Assembly: GCF_029873475.1 (NCBI RefSeq)
Contig: NZ_CP123499.1
Coordinates: 1,922,001 to 1,986,000 of the forward strand
Origin: Arsenophonus sp. aPb
GTDB taxonomy: Bacteria > Pseudomonadota > Gammaproteobacteria > Enterobacterales > Enterobacteriaceae
Direction: 5' to 3'
Length of the DNA stretch: 64,000 bases
Shown: positions 12,501-19,281 of the stretch, one piece after another
Position numbering within the stretch: the first letter of the stretch is position 1
Layout of the letters: the number at the start of each line of letters is the position of its first letter
Position numbers and translations under genes: made by a program
Notes under the pieces: generated by a model
Database searches by the model: none
What the model was told of the DNA's origin: nothing
What the model saw: the letters and a program-made list of their open reading frames with translations, nothing else

Positions 12501-13850
12501 ATTAATGATAATTTCACCACTATTGTTATCCTTTTGATACTGATTCTTATAGTATTTTGCCGGCTGTCTACTATCTGTACTCTCATCCAAATAAACTTCT
12601 TTTCTGCCGTTGTAATGAATAGCTAAATCTTTAGTATAAGCCACGATGGTAGATTTAAAATCTTTATGCCAAAATTCTTGACTTATATTGAGAGCAAAAT
12701 TATCCAGTAAATTACCCTGGCCTAGTTTGCAACCTAATAAAACTATTTTGTCTGGTTCATTATTGGCTAATAACGATGTTTTTAATTTTTTTAGTTTATC
12801 AACTATGGTATAAGCACTTTGATTAGCAAATACTCGTTGTTTTTTTTGTTCATCAAAACGACCATGTCCAATTAGTAACCAGCGGCTATTGTTAGTTATG
12901 ACTTTATCAATATCACCATATACTAGTCGATATTGATCATTTTCCAGATCATATTGAATTAATATGGTGTTATTTGGATGTTTACCAATTAAATTTGCCG
13001 CCGCTTTATTAATAATGTCTTCACCTTCTAACTGGATGATAACATTATAAACATTATTAGCTTGTGCTAGCTGTGGCTTTACTAATTCCATTTTATTTTG
13101 CTGAGGAATAAGTTCCGGATTAACTCTTGGATCCCACCAATTATCAAGTTTTCTTGGCGCGATATCACCCAAAATCTCATTATTATGCAGTTCAAATAAT
13201 TCAACGGGGAGTTGTTCATGTGATAAAGTAGCAATTGGTTCGGAGAGATAAAATTCTAATAGTTCTCTACTATTCGGCAAACGATAAATAATGTCGCTAC
13301 CATTGATTATTTTACGGATCTGATAATTTCCATTAGTTATACGTATATGAAGATTATTATCTGATAATGCTAAAATATTTTTATGTTGGCTAGTAAAGAA
13401 CATTAATATTTCATCAACTGAAAGAGAATCCATCAAAATATTAATACGTTTTGGTTTATGTTTTTCACTAATTAATTCAATAAAAGTGGTTCTAGTATTA
13501 TCATTAAATTTTTTAAAAATAATTTTAGTTTTTAAATCAAGAATAAATGTATACTCATTTTCACAAAGGATCTTATTGGTTGTTATATTAACTAAGTTTT
13601 CATCTAATTTAGGTAAAATTGCCTGTTCGGTAATCTGCTCATCATATTCCATTTCAGAAATAAATACATCAACATTTCCATCACGTAATTGAATAAAATT
13701 GTAAGCATCCTGTCTTGTTTTAACAATATAATTTAAAAACTCAATAAATATATCTTTATTTTCTATCTCTATTACCCCATTATTAGGGTCAAAAAAAGCA
13801 TAAATTAATTTTCCTGTTTTACTATTTTTCTCTATTACAATAGCCATCAT
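6501..13850 (-). CDS. Toxin B, main part: end of C58 domain, C80 protease, pore-forming region and RTX-like C-terminus
   Basis: This open frame (2449 codons) is the bulk of a 2713-residue paralogue of toxin A. Its first ATG pair (13850) is unlikely to be a true start: it lies just after the expected catalytic His (DHMMAIVI) of the C58 domain. The frame is open upstream to the A-run at 13909-13915, where it should join the 13904-14641 piece. Restored-protein positions: C58 H264 and D285 (AFFDPNNG); C80 H593 (LIGHGR) and C638 (LLGCKLG), 45 residues apart; dead C80-like repeat around 885 (LLLGNI); FYSCKIYDPKMGEI near 1335; Gly/Ala-rich pore-forming segment near 1674-1737; RTX-like blocks near 2114-2167 and 2524-2615. 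Unlike toxin A, the C-terminal RTX region is uninterrupted. The family assignment to the TcdA/TcdB, MARTX and lymphostatin group rests on these motifs; the host target is unknown. Confidence 0.85.
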   Translation of the reverse strand: MMAIVIEKNSKTGKLIYAFFDPNNGVIEIENKDIFIEFLNYIVKTRQDAYNFIQLRDGNVDVFISEMEYDEQITEQAILPKLDENLVNITTNKILCENEYTFILDLKTKIIFKKFNDNTRTTFIELISEKHKPKRINILMDSLSVDEILMFFTSQHKNILALSDNNLHIRITNGNYQIRKIINGSDIIYRLPNSRELLEFYLSEPIATLSHEQLPVELFELHNNEILGDIAPRKLDNWWDPRVNPELIPQQNKMELVKPQLAQANNVYNVIIQLEGEDIINKAAANLIGKHPNNTILIQYDLENDQYRLVYGDIDKVITNNSRWLLIGHGRFDEQKKQRVFANQSAYTIVDKLKKLKTSLLANNEPDKIVLLGCKLGQGNLLDNFALNISQEFWHKDFKSTIVAYTKDLAIHYNGRKEVYLDESTDSRQPAKYYKNQYQKDNNSGEIIINGEALILYLLRQIHAGDVSLSSITNRYGNYLSQYFHYFDGKLNLDLLKIIAYDNQAYKIFTDYFSNYNRINNNYDIGLLIDKLNSENISNVPLWPKVNAENIKSQSAEIVNKNSSQIIFRFSGDKKFRLQAELIAKYNPENTFIFQIDKDSNKAILEYGDLKKLNNTEIKKWLLLGNIVTYEEQSLLEGMTSAKLVDTLSEVKLYFGLNIPAEVCFFSQQGLGQLANPYDPTGIASETAINLAKRAINSTVSTYQQENVQLPWFSSQYINEHYVLAADHKKLYRFNYNNEIKQLYLNNIPIEQSLLMDIVTDKIDLNNQSYKYAYHLHSYLVEENDLLDIKKIDQIKFDPIINKKINNYFEQNKYIGTQKLIEWRKFFLNNDLPTIQQQAYDAKIVLENIAYRPEIINYLSPYSKYLLSQLFSYPNGIIDMKELMILIHNHQSLENLKISLIELAGIDERSEISQLSLQHALKKSQQWHNYYLSNIISLANRIDKKSLPMFNIAINPMPHSFYYQMNSQLGRNLALLYAYNENDIEKLTQLLQYHHSLLEFSRKRALTYEEQQFLANVNSVFNRINYLFTQKKIVNEKNINQLVKLSIGKYQLDINNNIFTILVQDKNDDFYSCKIYDPKMGEIRLDFIQKDSVYKDILYFMKTYLDDEIIIDNKKYHRYEMLGIKKEQHNNYRIKLYEIKHDDILYANLARLIVQLPLNQQESQVSVKIDDIVIPLAILQQAGAYIDQKKISLFSIRNVTDWQKKIRFDVVALNDYLSFYQGSQNNINLIKILKAKINATNNYTDLFINSDNLNDLAVIMQRFAYIEQYNSQQFADKNLQLSLQKGISHLPRYALLVNKLANTMPLFSLIQLVTATQSVTMQLNSDNLSDDERQVLENNLIVAWAANITNFSVQALQPVLLKAAYKVSGSFSNASMFANRVNAGLTIAATGFDLYYAYENFSQLENEQDPAIRQDLLVNGILSLINAGVSASAALAIMAGSSTAGPLGVLIGTGLMLGGMFYNAYRLIERVEEKIALTSHEKFQLAIGSILGLRPIYSIQNKLLQQQTASQLKLYRQQNEENFFKQVLQPAGYNLSIIRQEEENIAELLLYHLFDNHNNRYLTEQKYNHYQYDLQYLKHDLNIVSLPLNLWKQQHLDEVLETIKRKFTKQEIEKIIAQHPNRYQIELAKIKTYIPVSYQPSDEIILFSNKYNHVIRLLANQPYFNQNLASVKAVNAIYSIPNNNQIQYFNESLQKFLSKKNLINFITGISYNLANGDDAIVGSQVVKNQFICGNGKKIFIGGELDDLFILLFDKITVNENKYFDGNRGNDTLSVELLPYYQSVTDDNPTQPVNNLTKVVGAYINLPQGELKYLSENYIDDFANVPALIRKNYATEVLVDFINIENVMGSKHSQDLILGNEKDNILNGRGGVDIIYGQAGKDTLILNNGYANGGEGADTYIIERYNWLNYQEELPWNEQSYYWDPDNEKWQNLDSNKIGLKLGYDFNANIVIDEIEKENRSVVAFNYKLDEIIEVKLVDTDIYLQILSDKELINGEVKQSIIDVRLKNAYISLGNDEFILNHEYLLQTMDGFLLTLCLPPKLTKQNTPEKIFETIYFDKLDKFNTDNNINKIEINLTQNGIKNHHKNYLLPATLKPIIAINNYQHAIFHGDKYNNHFTSIKKNNYIYFSHGIDIYLLDDLASTDKINDSIIFDFKEINDSFTNGDIFIIAVKEYSGYDFIFEGNCLSYQASSQLAQIKFVNNLGDFYGKIYLLDKNNQYFFINYQDNKYQITPCATVQTPSEFDDNIFYPKGYSQIIKVNLSAGNDILTDMSETGKIIIAGDGNDIITAKSGDNMVVDGDGNDIISTGDGNDIIISTQGNNIIDAGKGNNVLAINHGTGDINVFLNEGNNKIFIQGLGGSAVFNYPDNNLVISSLNNNNKITIYDYEKYKDLLEINTTSNSDILFDEKDIALLIEMASSFQQKNNQSQPFSLTVHERDFINQMFQYAKIN
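6795..7070 (-). repeat. RTX-like Gly/Asp nonapeptide block 2 near the C-terminus of toxin B
   Basis: Repeated units such as AGDGNDIIT, VDGDGNDIIS, TGDGNDIII and DAGKGNNVL follow one another for roughly 90 residues, ending about 100 residues before the C-terminus. RTX blocks in this position are typical of type I-secreted proteins, but no secretion genes are in the window. Confidence 0.7.
8140..8300 (-). repeat. RTX-like Gly/Asp nonapeptide block 1 in toxin B
   Basis: The translated stretch holds successive Gly/Asn/Asp-rich units: DLILGNEKDN, ILNGRGGVD, IIYGQAGKDT, YANGGEGADTYII. These fit the GGxGxDxxx style of calcium-binding RTX repeats, although degenerate. The tail of toxin A carries the equivalent unit at the very start of the window. 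Confidence 0.65.
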
Positions 13851-13903
13851 ATGGTCTACAGAGCAAAATTCATAATATTTATTTTTATCTATATCATCAA
13901 TGT

Positions 13904-14641
13904 CTATATTTTTTTGATAAACTCATCAATATTAATTTCGTTATATATATATCTTTGACTATTATTTATTGTTTTTAATCCTCTATCATTATAATACTTA
14001 ATATATTTTTCAATATACTTCTTTTTAAGCGAGATAAAGGTATTTTCAGCAAAAAATTTAATTTCCTCAGTATTATAATTCTCATTATCTAATTGACGTG
14101 TTATCTCAACAAATAGTTCTTTGAACCAATATCTATCTTTACGTAAACTTTGCATTTCACTTTCATATGAAATAACTTTTTCCATATAATTGGATATAGT
14201 CTCACTTAGATCTTTGTGTGGCCAAAATGGGTATGCGGGATAATAGCTGGCCATATCCATCATATCAAAAGATTCCCGCTGCCGCTTAGCCAAATCAATT
14301 AATAAACGATTAAATTTTTCTTGCGCATGAATTTTTTTTGCCTGTAGCATGGCTTTAAAAAGAGGAGGATCGTGGGGAGAAATCTGCTCATCTAAAATTT
14401 TTGTCAAATATTTTATACTGGCCAGGTAGTTTTTACCTTGTTCTAAACCTCCCTGACGAACATGTGTTAAATATTCAGCACTAAGCGCTGCACATAAACC
14501 TGTGATGCCTTCGGTAATATTAGTATCGTTAGCTGCAACAAATTTACTAAAAATAAATAATAATTTATCTTCAAACTCATTATAGATATATTTATCTTGT
14601 GAAAAACTAATATCAAAAAAATATTTCATAATATTTGGCAT
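13904..14641 (-). CDS. Toxin B, N-terminal piece: Cys half of a YopT-like C58 protease domain
   Basis: A 245-residue open frame that aligns from its first residue with toxin A: shared ITG(L/I)C(A/L)ALS with the candidate nucleophile at C50, then GGLEQG, IHAQEKFN, YYNDRGL. It starts at ATG 14639-14641 behind AAGG. It ends at TAG 13904-13906, directly after seven A on the coding strand (T7 at 13909-13915). One extra A, or a -1 ribosomal slip, would carry the frame into the 6501-13850 part and restore NIDIDD...DHMMAIVI, which lines up with toxin A. Alone the piece lacks the catalytic His and Asp, so it is probably inactive unless slippage occurs. A sequencing error in the homopolymer is the plain alternative. 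Confidence 0.8.
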   Translation of the reverse strand: MPNIMKYFFDISFSQDKYIYNEFEDKLLFIFSKFVAANDTNITEGITGLCAALSAEYLTHVRQGGLEQGKNYLASIKYLTKILDEQISPHDPPLFKAMLQAKKIHAQEKFNRLLIDLAKRQRESFDMMDMASYYPAYPFWPHKDLSETISNYMEKVISYESEMQSLRKDRYWFKELFVEITRQLDNENYNTEEIKFFAENTFISLKKKYIEKYIKYYNDRGLKTINNSQRYIYNEINIDEFIKKI

Positions 14642-14903
14642 AATACCTTACCTTATAAATTATTATTTTTAAAAAGTCAAAGTAGATACCATTATTAACA
14701 AGAAATAATAAAAAGTAAAAGAGAGTAATTTATTGTTAACAACGAAAAAATTAAATAGGGTTTTATAATGATATATAAGAACAAATTATTTAAATAATAT
14801 ATTTTTATATATCACCTTTTTTCAAAATTATAATTATAAATAAGCCATTAAATTTTTATAATTAAATGATAATGTTATTATTAAATAATATTTAATAATA
14901 AAT
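14642..14903. other. Very AT-rich spacer upstream of toxin B and downstream of ycfP
   Basis: There is no open frame of note here; the stretch is almost entirely A and T. It must hold whatever promoter drives toxin B and the 3' end of the ycfP transcript, but I cannot point to a convincing -35/-10 pair against this background. It also marks the junction between conserved chromosome and the toxin region. Confidence 0.5.
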
Positions 14904-15440
14904 CTAATTATAAAATGATTTAATTGTTGCTAAATGATATGACAGATCTTTAAATTTATGATTTTGTGTTTCATCCCAAATTATAGAATAATAAGGTTTT
15001 AAAATATTGGCACTTTGCTGGCTATCAATGATTTCATCATGACGAGATAATATTAACATACATTTATGTTTATTCTTTTGCCTGAAATTATCTACACATT
15101 TAGTCATAATGTCCAAATACTCTTCTGGCCGGGTAATTTTTCCTATCATGTTTTCATAAGGAAATAGATTGGGGTTGATTATTAATTGTTTTATATTACA
15201 CAAAAATCCTATCCGCTCAGCCCAAAATCCCCCTAAACCAACTCCACATATTAAAATTGGCTCTTTGCTCTTAGAGTGAATATTCTTATCAACTTCCTTC
15301 AGCAAGTGTTGCATATCATGCCGGGGATAGAGTGTACTGTAACTGACAAGACGTACATCTGGATCTATAAATTGTAATTGCATTATTTTTTCGTGATTAC
15401 CAGGACTAGTTGAATCAAAACCATGTAAATAAATAATCAT
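14904..15440 (-). CDS. ycfP: YcfP family esterase-like protein (UPF0227)
   Basis: This is the enterobacterial YcfP family, a small alpha/beta-hydrolase-like protein of uncertain substrate. The translation from the ATG at 15440 opens MIIYLHGFDS and continues PGNHEK, LQFIDPDVRL, CGVGLGGFWAERIGFLC, NPNLFPYENM and HKF, near identical to E. coli YcfP (180 aa there, 178 here). GVGLGG stands where an alpha/beta hydrolase has its nucleophile elbow, with Gly in place of Ser, as in E. coli. A longer frame adds five residues, but the ATG at 15440 has GAGGTAGG just upstream, overlapping the stop of nagZ. It is the last gene of the nagZ-ycfP pair, as in E. coli. Confidence 0.93.
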   Translation of the reverse strand: MIIYLHGFDSTSPGNHEKIMQLQFIDPDVRLVSYSTLYPRHDMQHLLKEVDKNIHSKSKEPILICGVGLGGFWAERIGFLCNIKQLIINPNLFPYENMIGKITRPEEYLDIMTKCVDNFRQKNKHKCMLILSRHDEIIDSQQSANILKPYYSIIWDETQNHKFKDLSYHLATIKSFYN

Positions 15441-15442
15441 AC

Positions 15443-16456
15443 CTACCTCTGCCATTTTTCACACATGGACGTTAATGCTAAATTCGCCGCTTGCCAGCGT
15501 GGTGTTTTTTGCAATTCAGCTAAACTGTAAGAATGTGTTTGATGATAAAGATTTACCGTTTGGTTATATTTTTCATTTGGTAAACTATCTAATACATTTA
15601 TTGCACCGACACGATTATTGCAAATAAGTAGCATATCACAGCCAGCATTAAGGGCTGCCTGTGCCCGCTCGGCATATCCTCCCATAATCGCCGCTCCGGC
15701 CATGGAAAGATCATCAGAAAATATTGTCCCACAAAATCCTAGCTGTTGGCGCAAGACTGATTTTAACCAATAAGCCGAAGCACTCGCTGGCCGTTCGTCA
15801 ATTTTAGTATAGATAATATGCGCTGGCATAATGGCATCAAGTAAACGCCGTTGGATAAAATAAGTGAAGATTTTCATATCATGTGAACTGATCAGGGATA
15901 GTGTACGTTCATCAGTTGGTGTTTGTTGATGGGAATCACTGCTAACCGCGCCATGACCTGGAAAATGCTTACCTGTTGTTTTCATCCCCGCAGCATGCAT
16001 ACCTTTAATAAAGCCCTCAGCCATCATAATAGCGATATCAAGTTGTTGATGAAAAGAACGATCACCAATTGCAATACAATGATGCCCAATATCCAGCACT
16101 GGTGCGAAACTGAGATCAATATCCATCGCAATCATCTCTGCCGCCATTAACCAGCCAGCTTCTACCGCTAATTTAGCCGCTGTATCCTGATCGTTAAGGG
16201 CAGCAAAGGCTTGGGCGGCAGGTAGCGCAGTAAATCCTTGCCGAAATCTTTGCACACGGCCACCTTCTTGATCGACTGCAATAAGTAAACGGCTATGCGC
16301 TGCATGGCGAATTTGGCGGACAAGCTCTCTTAGTTGCTCAGGATCATGATAATTGCGGGTAAAAAGAATAATACCACCAACTAGCGGGTGGTTTAGAATT
16401 TCACGCTCTTCAGTTTCTAATTCAAATCCCTCAAGATCTAATATAATCGGTCCCAT
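15443..16456 (-). CDS. nagZ: Beta-N-acetylhexosaminidase NagZ (cell-wall recycling)
   Basis: Cytoplasmic glycoside hydrolase family 3 enzyme that removes N-acetylglucosamine from anhydromuropeptides during peptidoglycan recycling. The 337-residue product is about the length of E. coli NagZ (341). Visible family marks: MGPIILDLEG at the start, AVDQEGGRVQRF for substrate binding, the KHFPGHGAVSSDSH loop carrying the acid/base His, and FSDDLSMAGA with the catalytic Asp nucleophile. The stop codon lies two bases before the ycfP start, so the two genes are probably translated together. Conserved order with thiK and lpoB upstream supports the call. Confidence 0.96.
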   Translation of the reverse strand: MGPIILDLEGFELETEEREILNHPLVGGIILFTRNYHDPEQLRELVRQIRHAAHSRLLIAVDQEGGRVQRFRQGFTALPAAQAFAALNDQDTAAKLAVEAGWLMAAEMIAMDIDLSFAPVLDIGHHCIAIGDRSFHQQLDIAIMMAEGFIKGMHAAGMKTTGKHFPGHGAVSSDSHQQTPTDERTLSLISSHDMKIFTYFIQRRLLDAIMPAHIIYTKIDERPASASAYWLKSVLRQQLGFCGTIFSDDLSMAGAAIMGGYAERAQAALNAGCDMLLICNNRVGAINVLDSLPNEKYNQTVNLYHQTHSYSLAELQKTPRWQAANLALTSMCEKWQR

Positions 16457-16507
16457 AAATTACCTACTTAATATCATACTTTATGAATACTTTTAATATC
16501 AGTATGC

Positions 16508-17398
16508 TCAAACTAAGCCTAACTCTGCTCTAATAGGTTGCGCCAATGCCAAGTATTGCGGATTTTTTGTCTGCATCCAGCGAACTTCATACCACATCAT
16601 TCTCATATAATTAACCCATGGCAGCCATGAGGCAATTAGTTGATTTAATATATAAAAATCTTTATATGCATGTGGCTGCTGACAATAATAGTGCAAAAAT
16701 TGGTGTTGGGCATTTTTATCCCAATCATTTGTCGCGAATAACGTTGCCAAAGCAAAGGCCAGATCACAGTCAGCAGCATATTCCCAGTCTAACAGTTTTA
16801 AAACTCCATTATTAGCCAATAGAACATTTCCATTATGGATATCAAGATGGGCAAGCACTTTTTTGCTAGTTTTAGGTTGGCGGGTATATTGAAAAAAATG
16901 ATGTAAATTTAACCAATCAGGTGATAATCTGCGTCGGTCTATTTGATACCAGTAACTGGCTAAATGTTGTTTAAGAGGCAGTGAGTAACCCGATAATGGA
17001 TATGAATGGAGTGACGCCAATATACGACCTAGCGGTTGATATAATTCCTGTAAACTAGTGTCCGTATCAATAACCACCTCGCCTGCAAGCCATTCTAATA
17101 ATAACCAGTCATTATCAGCCCCCACTATCTGGGGGGCAGCAACAAACTGAGTAAGCCGGCGTAATATTTTACGCTCTCTTTGTCGATTGATACCTAATGA
17201 ACGCTCATTTTTTCCTGCAAAACGGGCAATTAATTTAATATTTGGGCTTGCTTTAACGCAGAAACTTCCACCACTAGACCCTGGTAACGCTTTAATTTGC
17301 CACTTATTAGCTGTAATTGTCGGATATTTTTGTAATAACAATGCAATAAGTGTTTCCTTTTTATTCAATGGGATTTTTTCCCGACCATAGGATCTCAC
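16508..17398 (-). CDS. thiK: Thiamine kinase ThiK
   Basis: Salvage kinase that phosphorylates thiamine to thiamine monophosphate. The protein has the choline/aminoglycoside kinase fold: LAHLDIHNGNVLL contains the catalytic Asp and Asn (Brenner-type motif), LLDWEYAADCDLAF gives the metal-binding Asp, and SGGSF near residue 42 is the small-residue loop of the ATP site. The C-terminal EVRWMQTKNPQYLALA block matches E. coli ThiK. Position between lpoB and nagZ is as in E. coli. The ATG at 17398 overlaps the end of lpoB by 38 bases and makes the protein 296 aa against 274 in E. coli, so the real start may be a few codons later, for instance the TTG at 17368. Sequence is less conserved than its neighbours. 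Confidence 0.85.
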   Translation of the reverse strand: MRSYGREKIPLNKKETLIALLLQKYPTITANKWQIKALPGSSGGSFCVKASPNIKLIARFAGKNERSLGINRQRERKILRRLTQFVAAPQIVGADNDWLLLEWLAGEVVIDTDTSLQELYQPLGRILASLHSYPLSGYSLPLKQHLASYWYQIDRRRLSPDWLNLHHFFQYTRQPKTSKKVLAHLDIHNGNVLLANNGVLKLLDWEYAADCDLAFALATLFATNDWDKNAQHQFLHYYCQQPHAYKDFYILNQLIASWLPWVNYMRMMWYEVRWMQTKNPQYLALAQPIRAELGLV

Positions 17399-17927
17399 CC
17401 GTTTGCGCTCCCATTAACTGCATTTCAATTTCACTCTGTTGTTGATTACCGGAAATAACTGAATAAAGCACATAATCAGCTTGTACATAACGCGCTAAAC
17501 CTATGGCTTTACTTCGCGTAACTAAACTGTCTTCCTGAGATAAGCCCAACGCTTTACGTGCATTTGCCACCACATCTTGCGGAACTAATTTGAATACATT
17601 TTGGTTATTAACTGCATCAATAATCGCATCAGTTGCTTGCATAGATTGAATTGCCATATTGGTATTATTTTTTATTGAATCAATCAATAACACCTTGCCT
17701 GACTCAACCCCTGGAGCTTGTACCAATTGATTGGCTAAAGGAATAACTGCTGTTGACCAATCTACTGTTTTTACTTTTGACAACTGCGGCACAGTTTCTG
17801 GCGATGTTGGTGTTGCTGGTTGTTCAATAGGTTCGATTGTAATGACCGGTGCCGGTTTTTTACCCGTTATCGATGAGCAACCGACTAATAGGAATGTCAC
17901 AACCATAAGTTGAAAAATACGTCTCAT
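17361..17927 (-). CDS. lpoB: Outer-membrane lipoprotein LpoB, activator of PBP1b
   Basis: Outer-membrane lipoprotein that stimulates the peptidoglycan synthase PBP1b (MrcB). The N-terminus is a type II signal peptide with lipobox LLVGC, so Cys17 is the lipidated residue. A Pro/Thr-rich linker follows (about 25-50), then the globular domain with LIDSIKNNTNM, NVFKLVPQDVVANARKALGL and ADYVLYSVISG as in E. coli LpoB. At 188 aa it is shorter than the E. coli protein (213), mainly through the linker. It overlaps thiK. The ycfL gene that sits beside lpoB in E. coli is absent here. Confidence 0.93.
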   Translation of the reverse strand: MRRIFQLMVVTFLLVGCSSITGKKPAPVITIEPIEQPATPTSPETVPQLSKVKTVDWSTAVIPLANQLVQAPGVESGKVLLIDSIKNNTNMAIQSMQATDAIIDAVNNQNVFKLVPQDVVANARKALGLSQEDSLVTRSKAIGLARYVQADYVLYSVISGNQQQSEIEMQLMGAQTGEILWSGKNPIE

Positions 17928-18081
17928 TTACTCTTCTCCTGTATACCTTAAATTGCAAGGTAAACTGAATAATAAAGCCTGTGCCAAAATAGCAATATAA
18001 ATTGCTTTATAATTAAAGAGGAACCAATAAAACGAGGATTATCTCTTTAATGACAAATCAACAAAATAACAATTTAAAAAT

Positions 18082-18441
18082 TTATCTATCCTTTTTTGTT
18101 AATAGCGGTCCAAGAGGATGGCCGCCAACTAAATGCATATGAATATGGAAAACTTCCTGACCGGAATGTTGGTTGCAATTCATAATTAAACGGTAGCCAT
18201 CATCAGCAATACCTTCCTGCTCAGCTATTTTTGCCGCGATCGTGATCATATGACCTAATGTTTGTTCATGCTCAGGTTTCACATCATTGATGGTGGCAAT
18301 TAAAATATTAGGAATAATTAAAATATGCACCGGTGCTTGAGGTGCTATATCCCTAAACGCCGTCACTAAATCATCCTGATAAACAATATCAGCGGGAATT
18401 TCACGACGTATAATTTTACTAAAAATTGTTTCTGCTACCAT
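18082..18441 (-). CDS. hinT: HIT family purine nucleoside phosphoramidase HinT
   Basis: Histidine-triad hydrolase that cleaves nucleoside 5'-phosphoramidates. The active-site triad is plain: VFHIHMHLVGG near residue 100. ETIFSKIIRREIPADIVYQDD at the N-terminus and APVHILIIPN are family hallmarks, and the 119-residue length equals that of E. coli HinT. It follows tatD directly; in E. coli ptsG and fhuE lie between them. Confidence 0.95.
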   Translation of the reverse strand: MVAETIFSKIIRREIPADIVYQDDLVTAFRDIAPQAPVHILIIPNILIATINDVKPEHEQTLGHMITIAAKIAEQEGIADDGYRLIMNCNQHSGQEVFHIHMHLVGGHPLGPLLTKKDR

Positions 18442-18484
18442 AATTTCATCCTTTAAATCTATTTTTTATGAAGATGCAAGCGGT

Positions 18485-19270
18485 TTAATCACGTTTAATG
18501 GTTAAATGAAAAAGATCACAAAAATTTTGCGTAGTAGCTTGCGCAATTTCTTCAATATCTACGCCTTTTAATTGGGCCAAAAACTGCGCCACATTTCTTA
18601 CATAAGCGGGCTGATTTTCTTGGCCGCGATGGGGAACTGGCGCCAGGTAAGGGGCATCGGTTTCAATCAAAATGCGATCTAAGGGCACTATACGTGCAGC
18701 CTGGCGGATCTGTTCGGCATTACGAAATGTCACTATACCGGAAAATGAGATATATAGCCCCAAGTCTAATAATGCTTTAGCCATCTGCTCATCTTCCGTG
18801 AAACAGTGTAAAACCCCACCGCAATCAGTAACCTGTTCTTCCTTTAATATCATTAATGTGTCTTGCTGGGCTGCTCGCGTATGAATAATAACGGGTTTAT
18901 TTAATTGACAACCTATACGAATATGTTGACGAAAAGCAGTTTGTTGCAATTTAGCATTCTCACTTTGGTAGTGGTAATCCAAACCTGTTTCACCTAACGC
19001 AACAACTTCAGAGCCTGACGCTAAGCGTGCAAGCTCATCAAAATTATAACCTTTATCAAGATCAAGTGGATGTATACCGCATGAAAATGCCACATTGTCA
19101 CGCTGACCAATCAGCTTTTTCATACTAATGAAGCCTGGCAGCGTGGTCGCGATAGCCAGAATATATTTTACCTCGTTTGCTGCCGCTTTTGCGATAACAT
19201 CATCGATATCTTTATGCTTATTTTTATAATCTAAACAGTCGAGATGACAGTGGGAATCAACTAAAAACAT
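18485..19270 (-). CDS. ycfH: TatD family metal-dependent hydrolase YcfH
   Basis: Member of the TatD nuclease/hydrolase superfamily with a two-metal TIM-barrel site. Metal ligands visible in order: SHCHLD at the start, the Glu in ALGETGLDYHY, IHTR, GVLHCF and ETDAPYL. Length 261 matches E. coli YcfH (265). It follows holB closely (11-base gap), the same order as E. coli holB-ycfH, so it is probably in one operon with pabC-mltG-tmk-holB. Related TatD proteins act as 3'-5' DNases or D-aminoacyl-tRNA deacylases; which applies here is not decided by sequence. Confidence 0.92.
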   Translation of the reverse strand: MFLVDSHCHLDCLDYKNKHKDIDDVIAKAAANEVKYILAIATTLPGFISMKKLIGQRDNVAFSCGIHPLDLDKGYNFDELARLASGSEVVALGETGLDYHYQSENAKLQQTAFRQHIRIGCQLNKPVIIHTRAAQQDTLMILKEEQVTDCGGVLHCFTEDEQMAKALLDLGLYISFSGIVTFRNAEQIRQAARIVPLDRILIETDAPYLAPVPHRGQENQPAYVRNVAQFLAQLKGVDIEEIAQATTQNFCDLFHLTIKRD

Positions 19271-19281
19271 AATAAACTCTT

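Noticed and set aside
13848..13850. ATG pair as the true start of the large toxin B frame
   Set aside because: It would begin one residue after the expected catalytic His and drop the Cys half of the C58 domain; the frame is better read as entered by slippage.
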